From positions 1-64,000 of the forward strand of contig PMOS01000024.1 of NCBI GenBank assembly GCA_003161435.1: a stretch of DNA of 64,000 nt, written 5' to 3'. The stretch is from Vulcanimicrobiota bacterium (GTDB lineage: Bacteria > Vulcanimicrobiota > Vulcanimicrobiia > Vulcanimicrobiales > Vulcanimicrobiaceae). Position 1 is the first letter of the stretch, and each line of letters begins with the position of its first letter. Positions 54,120 to 62,435 of the stretch are shown piece by piece. A model generated the notes under the pieces. The model was given only the letters and a program-made list of their open reading frames with translations, did not search any database and was not told where the DNA came from. The translations under genes were made by a program, and so were the position numbers.

Positions 54120-54656
54120 ATGCGTTTGTTGACGACGTCCTTGATGTTCGGCGCGGCCCTGCTGCTCGGTGGGCAGGCGCTCGCGCAGACCCCCGCGCCC
54201 ACCAACCCGCCGTCCGGCGGAACCCCCGAGCAGATGCCCTTCTTCATCCCCTACGGTCCATCGATCACCGCCGACCGGGCAGTGACGATCGCCGCGGCCG
54301 TGCTCGCCGAAGCGCGCAAACACCCGACGTGGAGGTTCGCGATTTCGGTCGTCGGCCCGTCGGGCGACCTCGTCTACTTCTACAAGATGGACGACACGCA
54401 ACTGGCGTCGGTCGCCATCTCGCAGGGCAAGGCGCGTACCGCCGTGCGCTTCCGTCGCGAGAGCCGGCTGTTCTACAACGCGTACGAAACCGGGCACGCC
54501 TACGTGCAGACGCTCGACCCCGGACTCGTCGCGTCGCCCGGCGGTTACCCGCTCGTCGAAAACGGTAAGTTGGTCGGCGCCCTTGGCTGCAGCGGCGGCA
54601 CCGGCGACCAAGACGCCTTCGTGTGCGGAGTCGGCGCGGCCAGCTTCAACAAATAG
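54120..54656 (+). CDS. exported GlcG/HbpS-type haem-binding domain protein
   Basis: 178 residues from ATG 54120 with GGAGG eight bases upstream. Signal peptide about 1-23 (ending ALAQ). The GlcG/HbpS domain (about 55-178) has ITADRAVTIAAAVLAEARKH, FAISVVGPSGDLVYFYKMDD, SVAISQGKARTAVRFRRES and the C-terminal GYPLVENGKLVGALGCSGG with GTGDQDAFVC. Members bind haem or flavin-like compounds and protect against oxidative stress. It is on the plus strand, opposite to the complex I genes around it, and convergent with the small gene after nuoD. Confidence 0.82.
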   Translation: MRLLTTSLMFGAALLLGGQALAQTPAPTNPPSGGTPEQMPFFIPYGPSITADRAVTIAAAVLAEARKHPTWRFAISVVGPSGDLVYFYKMDDTQLASVAISQGKARTAVRFRRESRLFYNAYETGHAYVQTLDPGLVASPGGYPLVENGKLVGALGCSGGTGDQDAFVCGVGAASFNK

Positions 54657-54657
54657 T

Positions 54658-54864
54658 CTAGCGCGCGCCGTGGCCGAGGTGCCAACCGTGCTTCTTGCAC
54701 GGATACGGCGCCAGGCCCACGGCCGTGCGCGGGATCGCGCGTTCGGCGAGCTTCTTCGTCGCGAAAGCGGCCTTCGGCGCGCCGCTCTTGTTGTAGCACG
54801 TCCGCGTGCCGCCAGTCTTGCGCGGCTTCGGCGGTTGCGGTTGGTCGCCGGAACGCGCGATCAG
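54658..54864 (-). CDS. small Cys/His protein with C-terminal GWHLGH motif, apparent CTG start
   Basis: 68 residues. Two cysteines and a C-terminal CKKHGWHLGHGAR, with a preceding AFATKKLAERAI helix, match a known class of tiny proteins that end in YxCxxCxxWHLGH-like motifs. There is no ATG, GTG or TTG in frame. The only candidate is CTG 54864, which overlaps the nuoD stop as CTGA; an AUC one base later is another. The conserved motif argues that the frame is real. Coupling to nuoD by the overlapping stop is likely. Possibly a zinc or nucleic-acid-binding protein. Confidence 0.6.
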   Translation of the reverse strand: MIARSGDQPQPPKPRKTGGTRTCYNKSGAPKAAFATKKLAERAIPRTAVGLAPYPCKKHGWHLGHGAR

Positions 54865-56093
54865 CGATCGACCTCGCCGAAGACGGGGTCGAGCGAGCCG
54901 ATCATCACGACCATGTCGGCGATCAGCTCGCCGACCGCGATCTTCTTGAGCACCTGCAAGTTGTACATCGAGGGCGGCCGCGTGCGCACGCGCCACGGCC
55001 GGTTGTCGCCGTTGGACACGACGTAGTAGCCCAGCTCGCCGCGCGGTCCTTCGACCGCTTGGTAGACGTCGCCGGGCGGGACGCGGAACGACTCGGAGAC
55101 GAGCTTGAAGTGGTGGATCAGCGCCTCCATCGAGAGCGCGATCGTCTCCTTGGGCGGCGGCGCGAACTTCGTGTCGGGGATCTGCCAGGCGCCCGGAGTG
55201 TCGAGCTGCTTGCGCACCTGGCGGATGATGCGCATCGCCTCGTCCATCTCGTCGAGCCGCACCAGGAAGCGCGCGTACGCATCGCCTTCGGTGCGCGTCG
55301 GCACGTCGAACTCGTAGTCGCCGTAGCCGCTGTACGGGAAGGCGCGCCGCACGTCGTACGGGATGCCGGTCGCGCGCAGCGTCGGACCGGTCAGCGACCA
55401 CGCGAGCGCGTCGTCGGACGACAGGATCCCGACGTCGATCATGCGGTCTTGCAGGATCGGGTTCTTCTGCAGCAGCCGCCGCACGTCGCGCATTCGCGGT
55501 TCGTACATCGCGATCACGCCGTCGAGCTTGTCCAGGAATCCGCGCGGCAGATCCTGACCCAGGCCGCCGACGCGAATGTAGTTGGGGTGCATCCGCGCCC
55601 CGCCCGACGCTTCGAATAGATCCAAAATCCGTTCGCGCAGATCGAAGCAATAGAAGAATCCGGTCAGCGCGCCCAGGTCGATCCCGCCCGTGCCGAGCCA
55701 CACGCAGTGCGACGCGATGCGCGAGAGCTCGCACAACAACACGCGCACCTGTTGCGCGCGGGGCGGGATGCGATCGTCGATCCCCAGCAGCTTCTCGACC
55801 GCGAGGTAGTAGCACAGCGCGTTGGTGAGCGGCGAGAGGTAGTCCATCCGCTCGATGACGGTCGACGCCTGCGACCAGAACAGGTTCTCGGCGCTCTTCT
55901 CGATCCCGGTGTGCAGGTAGCCGATCTCCGGCGAGGCTTTGGTGACGATCTCGCCTTCGATCTCGGTGATGATCTGCAGTACGCCGTGCGTCGACGGGTG
56001 CTGCGGACCCATCGAGAGCACCATGCGGTTCCCCGTGCGCTCGACGACGTCGACGGAGTAGCTCGATTCAGGTACGACGGTCGAGGTCGTCAC
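54861..56093 (-). CDS. nuoD: NADH-quinone oxidoreductase subunit D
   Basis: 410 residues from GTG 56093, overlapping the nuoC stop (GTGA). The quinone-binding hinge GPQHPSTHG (about 29-37) and the 49-kDa-subunit segments GYLHTGIEKSAENLFWSQAS, YGDYEFDVPTRTEGDAYAR and the C-terminal IGSLDPVFGEVDR are present. With NuoB it forms the quinone reduction site. Not fused to NuoC. Confidence 0.97.
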   Translation of the reverse strand: MTTSTVVPESSYSVDVVERTGNRMVLSMGPQHPSTHGVLQIITEIEGEIVTKASPEIGYLHTGIEKSAENLFWSQASTVIERMDYLSPLTNALCYYLAVEKLLGIDDRIPPRAQQVRVLLCELSRIASHCVWLGTGGIDLGALTGFFYCFDLRERILDLFEASGGARMHPNYIRVGGLGQDLPRGFLDKLDGVIAMYEPRMRDVRRLLQKNPILQDRMIDVGILSSDDALAWSLTGPTLRATGIPYDVRRAFPYSGYGDYEFDVPTRTEGDAYARFLVRLDEMDEAMRIIRQVRKQLDTPGAWQIPDTKFAPPPKETIALSMEALIHHFKLVSESFRVPPGDVYQAVEGPRGELGYYVVSNGDNRPWRVRTRPPSMYNLQVLKKIAVGELIADMVVMIGSLDPVFGEVDR

Positions 56094-56710
56094 TTGGAGT
56101 TGTCCTCGGTCTTGTTGCCGCGGGCTTGGGCGATCTGGCGCTGCAGTGCCGCCGCGGTCTTCCCGGACGCCGGCGTTCCGGCCGCGACGTTGGACTTGAG
56201 CGCGAACGATGGGCGCGGCGTCCGCTCGCGCGCGGGGCCGCGCAGCGGGTAATCCTTGCGCAGGGGATAGCCTTCCCAGTCGTCGGGCATCTGGATGCGG
56301 CGCATGTCCGGGTGACCATTGAAGCGCACGCCGTAGAGATCGTAGATCTCGCGTTCGGCCCAATCGGCCGACGGCCACAGATCGGTGACGGTCGGCAGGG
56401 CCGGGTCGGGCTCGCCGACGGCGCACAGCACGCGCACGCGTTCGGGCGTGCCGACCGCGGCGATCGTCGTCGCGTCGACCGGGAGTCGCAGCAGATGATA
56501 CACGACGTCGAAGCGTGCCGGCTCGCGGCCCGGATAGTCGGCGCCGCCGACGTCGAGCAGCATGGCGAACCCTTCGCCTTTGAGCTGCTCGAGCGTCGCG
56601 CGCAGCTCGGCCGGCATGACGCGCAGGATTCGCGCGTCGGCGATGTCGGGACGCACGGCGGTCGGGTCGAGCGCGGTCGCGCCGGCCGGCGGCGTTTGTG
56701 ACGACGGCAT
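56090..56710 (-). CDS. nuoC: NADH-quinone oxidoreductase subunit C
   Basis: 206 residues from ATG 56710, overlapping the nuoB stop by one base. The 30-kDa signature region DWAEREIYDLYGVRFNGHPD (about 123-142) with RIQMPDDWEGYPLRKDYPL is present. The C-terminal tail after about 165 (Ala/Gln/Lys-rich) is long and probably disordered. It helps hold NuoD and NuoB in the connecting arm. Confidence 0.95.
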   Translation of the reverse strand: MPSSQTPPAGATALDPTAVRPDIADARILRVMPAELRATLEQLKGEGFAMLLDVGGADYPGREPARFDVVYHLLRLPVDATTIAAVGTPERVRVLCAVGEPDPALPTVTDLWPSADWAEREIYDLYGVRFNGHPDMRRIQMPDDWEGYPLRKDYPLRGPARERTPRPSFALKSNVAAGTPASGKTAAALQRQIAQARGNKTEDNSK

Positions 56711-57192
56711 CAGGCGCGGGCCAGGATCCCGCCGCGGCCGCCCTGTTTGATCTGCTGCTGGATCAAGTTGACCGCGTACAGCAGGCCATCGGGCGTGGGC
56801 GGGCAGCCGGGGACGTACACATCGACCGGGATGATCGTGTCGACGCCTTGGACGATCGCGTAGTTGTCGAATACGCCGCCGCTCGAGGCGCAGGCGCCCA
56901 TCGAGATGACCCACTTCGGATCGGCCATCTGATCGTACAGACGTTTCACGATCGGGGCCATCTTGCGCGCCACGCGGCCCGAGACGATCATCAAGTCCGC
57001 CTGGCGCGGCGACGCGCGGAAGACCTCCGAGCCGAGCCGCGCAATGTCGTACTCCGGCGCCGTCGCGGTCATCATCTCGATCGCGCAGCAGGCCAGCCCC
57101 ATCGTCAACGGCCACACGCTCGACGACTGGGCCCAACGGGCGACCGAGTCGACCGTGGTGAGCAAGAAGTCGCCGCCGCTGCCTAACGCCAC
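56710..57192 (-). CDS. nuoB: NADH-quinone oxidoreductase subunit B
   Basis: 160 residues from GTG 57192, overlapping the nuoA end by ten bases. Ligands of the terminal 4Fe-4S cluster N2 are C35, C36, C101 and C130 ([26 protein letters not shown]). It passes electrons to quinone. Confidence 0.97.
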   Translation of the reverse strand: MALGSGGDFLLTTVDSVARWAQSSSVWPLTMGLACCAIEMMTATAPEYDIARLGSEVFRASPRQADLMIVSGRVARKMAPIVKRLYDQMADPKWVISMGACASSGGVFDNYAIVQGVDTIIPVDVYVPGCPPTPDGLLYAVNLIQQQIKQGGRGGILARA

Positions 57193-57536
57193 TGGAATCC
57201 GCCTCTCTTCCAGACGTAAGCATACCCGATCGCCAGCACGATCACGAAGATCAACATCTCAGCCAGACCGAACAGGCGCAGGGCGTGCATCTGCACGGCC
57301 CAGGGGTAGAACGACGCGGCCTCGACGTCGAAGATCACGAACAGCATCGCGATCAGGTAGAACCGAACCGGGAATCGGCCGGAGACGTCGGAGGTCGGTT
57401 CGACGCCGCACTCGTACGCTTCCGACTTCACCGGATTGGGTTTTTTGCGAGCCACGGTTCCCGGCAGCAGGCAGAAGGCCAGGGCTGCCAGGAACGCGAC
57501 GGCGAGATAGATAGCGACCGGACCGTAGGGAGACAT
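57183..57536 (-). CDS. nuoA: NADH-quinone oxidoreductase subunit A
   Basis: 117 residues from ATG 57536 (AGG five bases upstream). Three membrane helices. The loop between helices 1 and 2 has [20 protein letters not shown], the conserved quinone-chamber loop, and the second helix has [15 protein letters not shown]. First gene of the complex I operon; only 22 bases separate it from the divergent lipoprotein gene, so its promoter must overlap that gene's coding region. Confidence 0.96.
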   Translation of the reverse strand: MSPYGPVAIYLAVAFLAALAFCLLPGTVARKKPNPVKSEAYECGVEPTSDVSGRFPVRFYLIAMLFVIFDVEAASFYPWAVQMHALRLFGLAEMLIFVIVLAIGYAYVWKRGGFQWR

Positions 57537-57558
57537 CGACCTGAAGATATACACGAAA

Positions 57559-57921
57559 TTGACCCGCCGTGCCTCCGTCGTCGCGCTGATCGTCGCCTCG
57601 ATCGGGCTGCTGGGCGCGAAGGGCTGCGACAACCCCAACGGGCAGGGCGTCACCGACCGCGGACGCGTGGTCGGCACGCTCGTCAACGCCGCGCACCCGA
57701 CCGAGCCGCTAAACACCGCGACGATCCAGATCGGCACGCAAGTCACCCGGATCTCGCCGGCGGACAAGGGCAGCTTTCACCTCGACGAGGTCCCGACGGG
57801 GACGCAGACGGTGCAGATCAGCTCGCCCGGTTTCAGCACGTACTCGGCCCCGGTGGTCGTGCGGAAGGGCGAAACCACCGACCTCAACGTGGTCGGCCTC
57901 ACCTCGCAGACCGGCCTCTGA
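57559..57921 (+). CDS. lipoprotein with carboxypeptidase-regulatory-like domain
   Basis: 120 residues from TTG 57559. Lipoprotein signal: basic MTRR, hydrophobic core, then GLLGAKGC (modified C23). The single domain (about 33-112) has GRVVGTLVNAAHPTEPLNTA, the FHLDEVPTGTQTVQIS turn and a final strand, as in Cna-B/CarboxypepD_reg modules. A cell-surface or periplasmic structural piece. Its stop overlaps the CTG of the next frame (CTGA). Confidence 0.7.
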   Translation: MTRRASVVALIVASIGLLGAKGCDNPNGQGVTDRGRVVGTLVNAAHPTEPLNTATIQIGTQVTRISPADKGSFHLDEVPTGTQTVQISSPGFSTYSAPVVVRKGETTDLNVVGLTSQTGL

Positions 57922-59000
57922 TCTTCCTCGACATCGCGGCGGCGCTGGCGGGCGCCGCCCTGGTGCTGTCGTCGCTCGCCGATCTTTTCTTGTCGGTCGT
58001 CGTCCCGCGCTCGGTCAGCGCGCGCTTCCGGCCGAGCACGATCTTCTCGCGCACGGGCTGGCCGCTGTGGCGCGACCGGTCGATGACGATCGCCGACCCG
58101 GAGAAGCGCGAGGACACGCTCGCAATGTTCGCCCCGTTGCTGCTGGTGACGCTGCTGGCATACTGGGTCGCGTCGCAGATGGTCGGTTACGGGCTGATCT
58201 TCTGGGCGCTGCGCGGCGGCCTGCGGCCCGAACCCGGCATCGGCGGCGCGATCTACTTCGCCGGGTCGTCGATGCTCACGATCGGTTACGGCGACATCGT
58301 GCCGGTGCACAGCTATACGCGCGCGATCGCCCTGTTCGCCGCCGGCGGGGGACTCGCGACGTTCGCGATCGTCACCACCTTTCTATTCCAGACGTTCGGC
58401 GCGTTTCAGCGCCGCGAGGCGTTCGTGGTGACGATCTCCGAACGCACGGGCGCGCCGCCGAGCGGGCTCGAGTTCGTCCTGCGCCACTACAAGCTCGGCT
58501 TGATGCGCGATCTCGACCCGATCCTGCGCGAGTCGCAGCGCTGGATCGCCGAAGTGATGGAGACGCACCTGGCGTATCCGGTGCTCACCTATTTCCGTTC
58601 GAGCCATGACGACGAGTCTTGGGTCGGGACGGTGGGTGCCTTGCTCGACGCCGCCACGCTCCTCATCACGACGGTCGATCTGGATCACCGTGGGCAGGCC
58701 GAGATCACCGCGCGGATAGGAACGCATCTCGTGCGCGATTTCGGTAACTTCTTCCAGCTGCCGGCCGAGGATTCGGCCGGGGTCGAGTACGACGAGTTCA
58801 CCGCAGCGTACGCGGTGCTCGAGGGGTTGGGCGTGCCGCTGCATCCGGTAGTTGACGCGTGGCCCGCGTTCGCCGCCAAGCGCGCGACGTACGCGATGCA
58901 GCTCGGCGCGATGGCGGCGTGGTGGCGAATCCCACCGGCACGCTGGATCGGCGACCGCTCGCGCGTGCGGATGCACGTCAACGCCGGCGTCTCCCACTAG
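57918..59000 (+). CDS. K+ channel-like membrane protein, apparent CTG start
   Basis: 360 residues if CTG 57918 starts it; the first ordinary start (GTG, about 15 codons later) would remove half of the first helix. Helix 1 about 2-28, helix 2 about 72-98, pore and filter SSMLTIGYGDIVPVH (117-131), helix 3 about 136-160. TIGYGD is the standard potassium selectivity filter. The C-terminal 200 residues are cytosolic, helical and unrecognised (PILRESQRWIAEVMETHLAY). Probably a potassium channel of the two-pore-helix type with one extra N-terminal helix. It follows a lipoprotein gene on the same strand. Confidence 0.8.
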   Translation: MIFLDIAAALAGAALVLSSLADLFLSVVVPRSVSARFRPSTIFSRTGWPLWRDRSMTIADPEKREDTLAMFAPLLLVTLLAYWVASQMVGYGLIFWALRGGLRPEPGIGGAIYFAGSSMLTIGYGDIVPVHSYTRAIALFAAGGGLATFAIVTTFLFQTFGAFQRREAFVVTISERTGAPPSGLEFVLRHYKLGLMRDLDPILRESQRWIAEVMETHLAYPVLTYFRSSHDDESWVGTVGALLDAATLLITTVDLDHRGQAEITARIGTHLVRDFGNFFQLPAEDSAGVEYDEFTAAYAVLEGLGVPLHPVVDAWPAFAAKRATYAMQLGAMAAWWRIPPARWIGDRSRVRMHVNAGVSH

Positions 59001-59009
59001 GAGAAGCGA

Positions 59010-59414
59010 ATGCCCGAACGAGACTTCACGTCGTTGCGAACCTTCCTCGGCCGGATGCCGGCGATCGAACAACCGGTCGAAACCGGGACGGGCGACGACG
59101 GCCGGTGGTCGGTGAAGTTCAGCATCGATATCGACCACGCCCTGGCGTGGAACGTCGTGCAAGAGCTGGGCTGCGTGTTGAACTACCTCTCGCTCGGCGA
59201 ACGGTTGCCGACGGTCTTCATGCCCGTGTCGCCGGCGCCGTATCTCAACGGCGGACCGCGCGATTATCTCTCGTGGGTCATCGAATCGACCGACCCGGCG
59301 TTCGCGCCCGACAAGTGTCGCGAGTGGCTGGAGAGCCGGCTGCCGAACCCGGTTGACGATCCGTCGCAATGGGAGTCGGACGATGACGACGACGACGCTG
59401 CCGACGATGATTGA
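59010..59414 (+). CDS. small protein with poly-acidic tail
   Basis: 134 residues from ATG 59010; AGGAG lies seven bases before it. The fold looks alpha/beta: RWSVKFSIDIDHALAWNVVQ and ELGCVLNYLSLGERLPTVF. The C-terminus is ESDDDDDDAADDD, a run of aspartates that would be disordered and could bind metal or a basic partner. No signal or membrane segment. No family was recognised. It follows the channel gene by nine bases, so the two may be co-expressed. Confidence 0.6.
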   Translation: MPERDFTSLRTFLGRMPAIEQPVETGTGDDGRWSVKFSIDIDHALAWNVVQELGCVLNYLSLGERLPTVFMPVSPAPYLNGGPRDYLSWVIESTDPAFAPDKCREWLESRLPNPVDDPSQWESDDDDDDAADDD

Positions 59415-59423
59415 ACGGCCGTC

Positions 59424-60335
59424 ATGATCGAGCCGTCGGTCCTGTTCGTCGGTCTGGGAAACATGGGCGGGCCGATGTCGGCGCGGATCGCCGCCGCGGG
59501 CTATCCGCTCGCGGTTTCCGACCTGCGTTCCGAGTTGCTCGGCCCGTACGCGCAGCGCGGCGCGCAAACCGGGACGCGACCGTCCGAGCTGCACGGCGAC
59601 GTCGTGATCACGATGCTCCCGACCGATGCGAACGTCGCCGACGCGCTGTTCGGCGAAGCGGGAGCGATGGAGCGATCGCGGCGAGCCGTCATCGACATGT
59701 CGAGCTCCGCACCGCGTGGAACGCTCGCCATCGCGGCCCGCCTCGCCGAGCGCGGCGTGGCATTTCTCGACGTTCCGGTCTCGGGCGGCGTTCCGCGCGC
59801 GAAGATCGGTGAGCTCACCGCCATGGCCGGCGGCGACGCGGCAACGCTCGAAAGCTATCGTCCGCTGCTCGAGTCGATGTGCGCGAACGTCCGGCTCGTC
59901 GGCGCCGTCGGCGCCGGCGTCACGATGAAAGCGCTCAACAACTTTCTCTCGGCCAGCGCGCTGTGGGCGTCGTGCGAAGCGCTCGTCGCGGGCGCGAAAG
60001 CCGGCTTGGATCCGCAGACGATGATCGATGTGTGGTCGATGTCGACCGCGCGATCGCATGCGGTCGACGTGAAGATCCCCAAAGCCGTCCTGCCGCGGAC
60101 GTTCGATTACGGCTTCGCGCTGGGGTTGATGGCCAAAGACCTCGGGATCGCCGCCGGGATCGCGCGTCAGAACGACGTCGCCGCGCCGATGATCGCCCAG
60201 ACACACGCCGCCTTCGCGCTCGCCGCCGACGCGTTGGGAGAGGCGGCCGACCTCACCACGATTCTCACCCTGATCGAGCGGTGGTCGGCCTTCGCCCTCC
60301 CCGCAACCACCGAGAAGGAGCACCCACCATCATGA
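59424..60335 (+). CDS. NAD(P)-dependent 3-hydroxyisobutyrate dehydrogenase-type oxidoreductase
   Basis: 303 residues. Dinucleotide-binding GLGNMGGPM (10-18), the substrate loop DVPVSGGVPRAKIGEL (about 114-129) and the catalytic Lys in GAGVTMKALNN (about 171) are all present. The C-terminal helical domain (MAKDLGIAAGIARQ) ends the fold. It oxidises a beta-hydroxyacid or reduces tartronate semialdehyde-like substrates; exact substrate unknown. The stop overlaps the next gene's start (ATGA). Confidence 0.87.
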   Translation: MIEPSVLFVGLGNMGGPMSARIAAAGYPLAVSDLRSELLGPYAQRGAQTGTRPSELHGDVVITMLPTDANVADALFGEAGAMERSRRAVIDMSSSAPRGTLAIAARLAERGVAFLDVPVSGGVPRAKIGELTAMAGGDAATLESYRPLLESMCANVRLVGAVGAGVTMKALNNFLSASALWASCEALVAGAKAGLDPQTMIDVWSMSTARSHAVDVKIPKAVLPRTFDYGFALGLMAKDLGIAAGIARQNDVAAPMIAQTHAAFALAADALGEAADLTTILTLIERWSAFALPATTEKEHPPS

Positions 60336-60724
60336 ACGAGGCTGAACGCATCGAGAAGGGCCGCGCGATCCGGCGCGAGGTGCTGGGCGCAGACTACGTC
60401 GACCGGCCAGGCCCGACGCCGACCAAGCTGCAGGCGGCGTTTCGCGCCTTCACCACCGAGCACTGCTGGGGCACGGTGTGGGTGCGCGACGGACTCTCCC
60501 GCAAGCAGCGCAGCATGCTCAACCTCGCGATGCTCTCGGTGATGGCGCGCTGGCACGAGTTCGAAGTCCACGTGCGCGGCGCGCTCAACAACGGCGTAAC
60601 CGACGACGAGATCGTCGAGATCCTCCTGCAGGCCGGCGTCTACGCGGGCGTGCCGATCGCCTCGGAGGGATTCCGCATCGCGGACCGCGTCATCGCCGAG
60701 TACGCCAAATCAAACGCTCAATAA
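60332..60724 (+). CDS. carboxymuconolactone decarboxylase family protein
   Basis: 130 residues from ATG 60332. The CMD/AhpD fold is visible: AFTTEHCWGTVWVRDGLSRK, then QRSMLNLAMLSVMARWHEFE with the HVRGALNNGVTDDEI helix. It resembles PcaC (4-carboxymuconolactone decarboxylase, protocatechuate branch) more than AhpD, since the AhpD CxxC is absent. It shares an ATGA overlap with the beta-hydroxyacid-type dehydrogenase upstream, which suggests one catabolic pair for an aromatic or organic acid. No other pca gene is in the window. Confidence 0.8.
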   Translation: MNEAERIEKGRAIRREVLGADYVDRPGPTPTKLQAAFRAFTTEHCWGTVWVRDGLSRKQRSMLNLAMLSVMARWHEFEVHVRGALNNGVTDDEIVEILLQAGVYAGVPIASEGFRIADRVIAEYAKSNAQ

Positions 60725-60762
60725 GCAAATGACGCAACGAGGCGCCACAGCAAACACCGCAA

Positions 60763-60872
60763 TGTCACCCTGAGCTCGGCGAAGGACGACTGAGGCGGTC
60801 GTCGTTTTCGGCAACCGCCTTTGGGTGTTGCCAAGGCTCGACTAGTCGCCCTTCGACAAGCTCAGGGTGACA
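60763..60872. repeat. inverted pair of the dispersed palindromic repeat
   Basis: Arm 60763-60785 (TGTCACCCTGAGCTCGGCGAAGG) has been read in the reverse orientation of arm 60850-60872; they are inverted copies with two mismatches and a 64-base spacer. The 185-base gap between the convergent genes 60332-60724 and 60910-61674 has no gene. The pair can form a long hairpin and may act as a bidirectional terminator. Confidence 0.8.
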
Positions 60873-60909
60873 TCACAATTCTTTCTGCGTCGCCAATGAG
60901 CTTTGCGTA

Positions 60910-61674
60910 TTACGTCACCGCGTCGCGCAGCGCGTAGACGGATTCGCTTACTGGGGTGAGGTGGGTGAGGATCTCGGGATCGTGGCCGGGGAACCAGCGT
61001 CCGCCGGTTGCGAGACGCTCGATCGCGGCGAACCCGCGCTGGTACTCGTCGTAACGATAGATGATCGCGCTGGGCGTGCGCGTCTTCACGTTCGCGTAGA
61101 GGTGCGATGCGTCGCACGCGAAGACGATCTGGCCGCTGTCCCGCTCGAGCACGATCAATTGCGAGCCGGGCGTGTGACCGCCGACGCGCACCACGCTCAT
61201 GCCGTCGCCGAGCGCCTTGTCGCCGTCGAGCAGCTCGACGCGACCGTCACGCCGTAAGTCCGCCAACGCCGCGATGCTCGGCGGATCGGCGAGCCGGCCC
61301 GCCGGGTGCGTCGCGCCCGCACCAGAGAAATAGGCGACGTCGTCGTGCTGGACGATGAAACGCGCGTTCGGAAAGCGCTCCGGCACGCCAAAATGGTCGA
61401 AGTGCAGGTGCGAAACCAAAATCTGCTCGACGTCGCCGGGATCGATGCCGATCTCGGCCAACAGCGCGGTCGGATCGCGGTAGTCGCCGATCCCGCGCTG
61501 CTCGGCCGCGGCGGCGGAAAATCCGGTGTCGATCAGCGTCACGCGCCGCGGGCCGCGCAGGATCCAAAACGGATAGATCAGCCCGACGGTATCGTGCGCC
61601 GGCGACAGATGAAACATCAAGCAGCGCGAACGCTCGGCCCGGCCGACGATCGCGGCAAAGATCTCGGTCGTCAA
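60910..61674 (-). CDS. metallo-beta-lactamase fold hydrolase
   Basis: 254 residues from TTG 61674, overlapping the upstream stop (TTGA). Metal ligands: HLHFDH (89-94), the His in VGGHTPGSQ, Asp in FACDASHLY and His in FPGHDPEI. DTGF (49-52) is the typical N-terminal strand turn. The pattern resembles lactonases of the AHL-degrading (AiiA-like) group. Two zinc or iron ions would hydrolyse an ester or lactone; the true substrate is unknown. No signal. Confidence 0.85.
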   Translation of the reverse strand: MTTEIFAAIVGRAERSRCLMFHLSPAHDTVGLIYPFWILRGPRRVTLIDTGFSAAAAEQRGIGDYRDPTALLAEIGIDPGDVEQILVSHLHFDHFGVPERFPNARFIVQHDDVAYFSGAGATHPAGRLADPPSIAALADLRRDGRVELLDGDKALGDGMSVVRVGGHTPGSQLIVLERDSGQIVFACDASHLYANVKTRTPSAIIYRYDEYQRGFAAIERLATGGRWFPGHDPEILTHLTPVSESVYALRDAVT

Positions 61675-62435
61675 CGTCGCACCGCTTGCACGCGCGCGTG
61701 CAGCGCTAGGAAGCGGGTCGCGGCATCGATCGGGGTGGCGAAGCCGATCGCACGCTCTTCCTCGAAGCGCGACTCCGCGATACCGATCACCTCGCCGTTG
61801 CTCGCGTCGAAGACCGGCCCGCCGCTCTCGCCTGGGATGATCGCGACGTCGAGCTCGAGCGCGCCTTTGCGCAGGCTCGCGACCCGGCCGGTGTAAAGCG
61901 AGACGGTGCGCCCGAGATGCTCGTCCTCGAACGCGTCGGGGATCGGGTACCCCAGGACGCCGATCGCCGTCCCGGGCTCGAGGTGCGCGATGCTGCCGAG
62001 TATAGCCGCCTTTTGATTCTTGAGCGCGACGTCGACGATCGCCAAGTCCTCATCCTCACCCGTCTTCGCAATGACGCGGGCGGGCGCGCGGGGTCCGTCG
62101 CCGATCGTCGCGACCAGGTCCCGCGCGCCTTCGACTACGTGCGCGTCGGTGAGGATCCGCGAACCCCACGAGCCGCTCTCGACCACGACGCCGCTGCCGT
62201 ACGCATCGTCCCATTCGCCTTTGCGCTTGGGATCGTCGGCGGGGATTCGCATCGTGAGCAGGACGACCGAAGGATGCAGCTGTTCGTAGACCGCGACGTA
62301 GCGATCGCTCTGTGTCTGGGTCGGGCTGATCTCGTGCGCGCAACCCGCCACGACGACGGCGGCCACCGAAGCCACGAGACGTCCGGCGATCGCGACGTGC
62401 GACGTGCACGCCACGCTACGCACCCCGTCCCGCAT
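61671..62435 (-). CDS. trypsin-like (DegP-type) serine protease lipoprotein
   Basis: 254 residues from ATG 62435. Lipobox VAGC with C32. Catalytic triad H99 (TDAHVV), D130 (EDLAIVDV) and S204 (PGESGGPVF). There is no PDZ domain after the protease domain, unlike DegP. It should act in the periplasm, anchored to the membrane. Its start lies 20 bases inside the 3' end of hflX, and its stop overlaps the metallo-hydrolase start, so the three genes form one unit. Confidence 0.85.
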   Translation of the reverse strand: MRDGVRSVACTSHVAIAGRLVASVAAVVVAGCAHEISPTQTQSDRYVAVYEQLHPSVVLLTMRIPADDPKRKGEWDDAYGSGVVVESGSWGSRILTDAHVVEGARDLVATIGDGPRAPARVIAKTGEDEDLAIVDVALKNQKAAILGSIAHLEPGTAIGVLGYPIPDAFEDEHLGRTVSLYTGRVASLRKGALELDVAIIPGESGGPVFDASNGEVIGIAESRFEEERAIGFATPIDAATRFLALHARVQAVRR

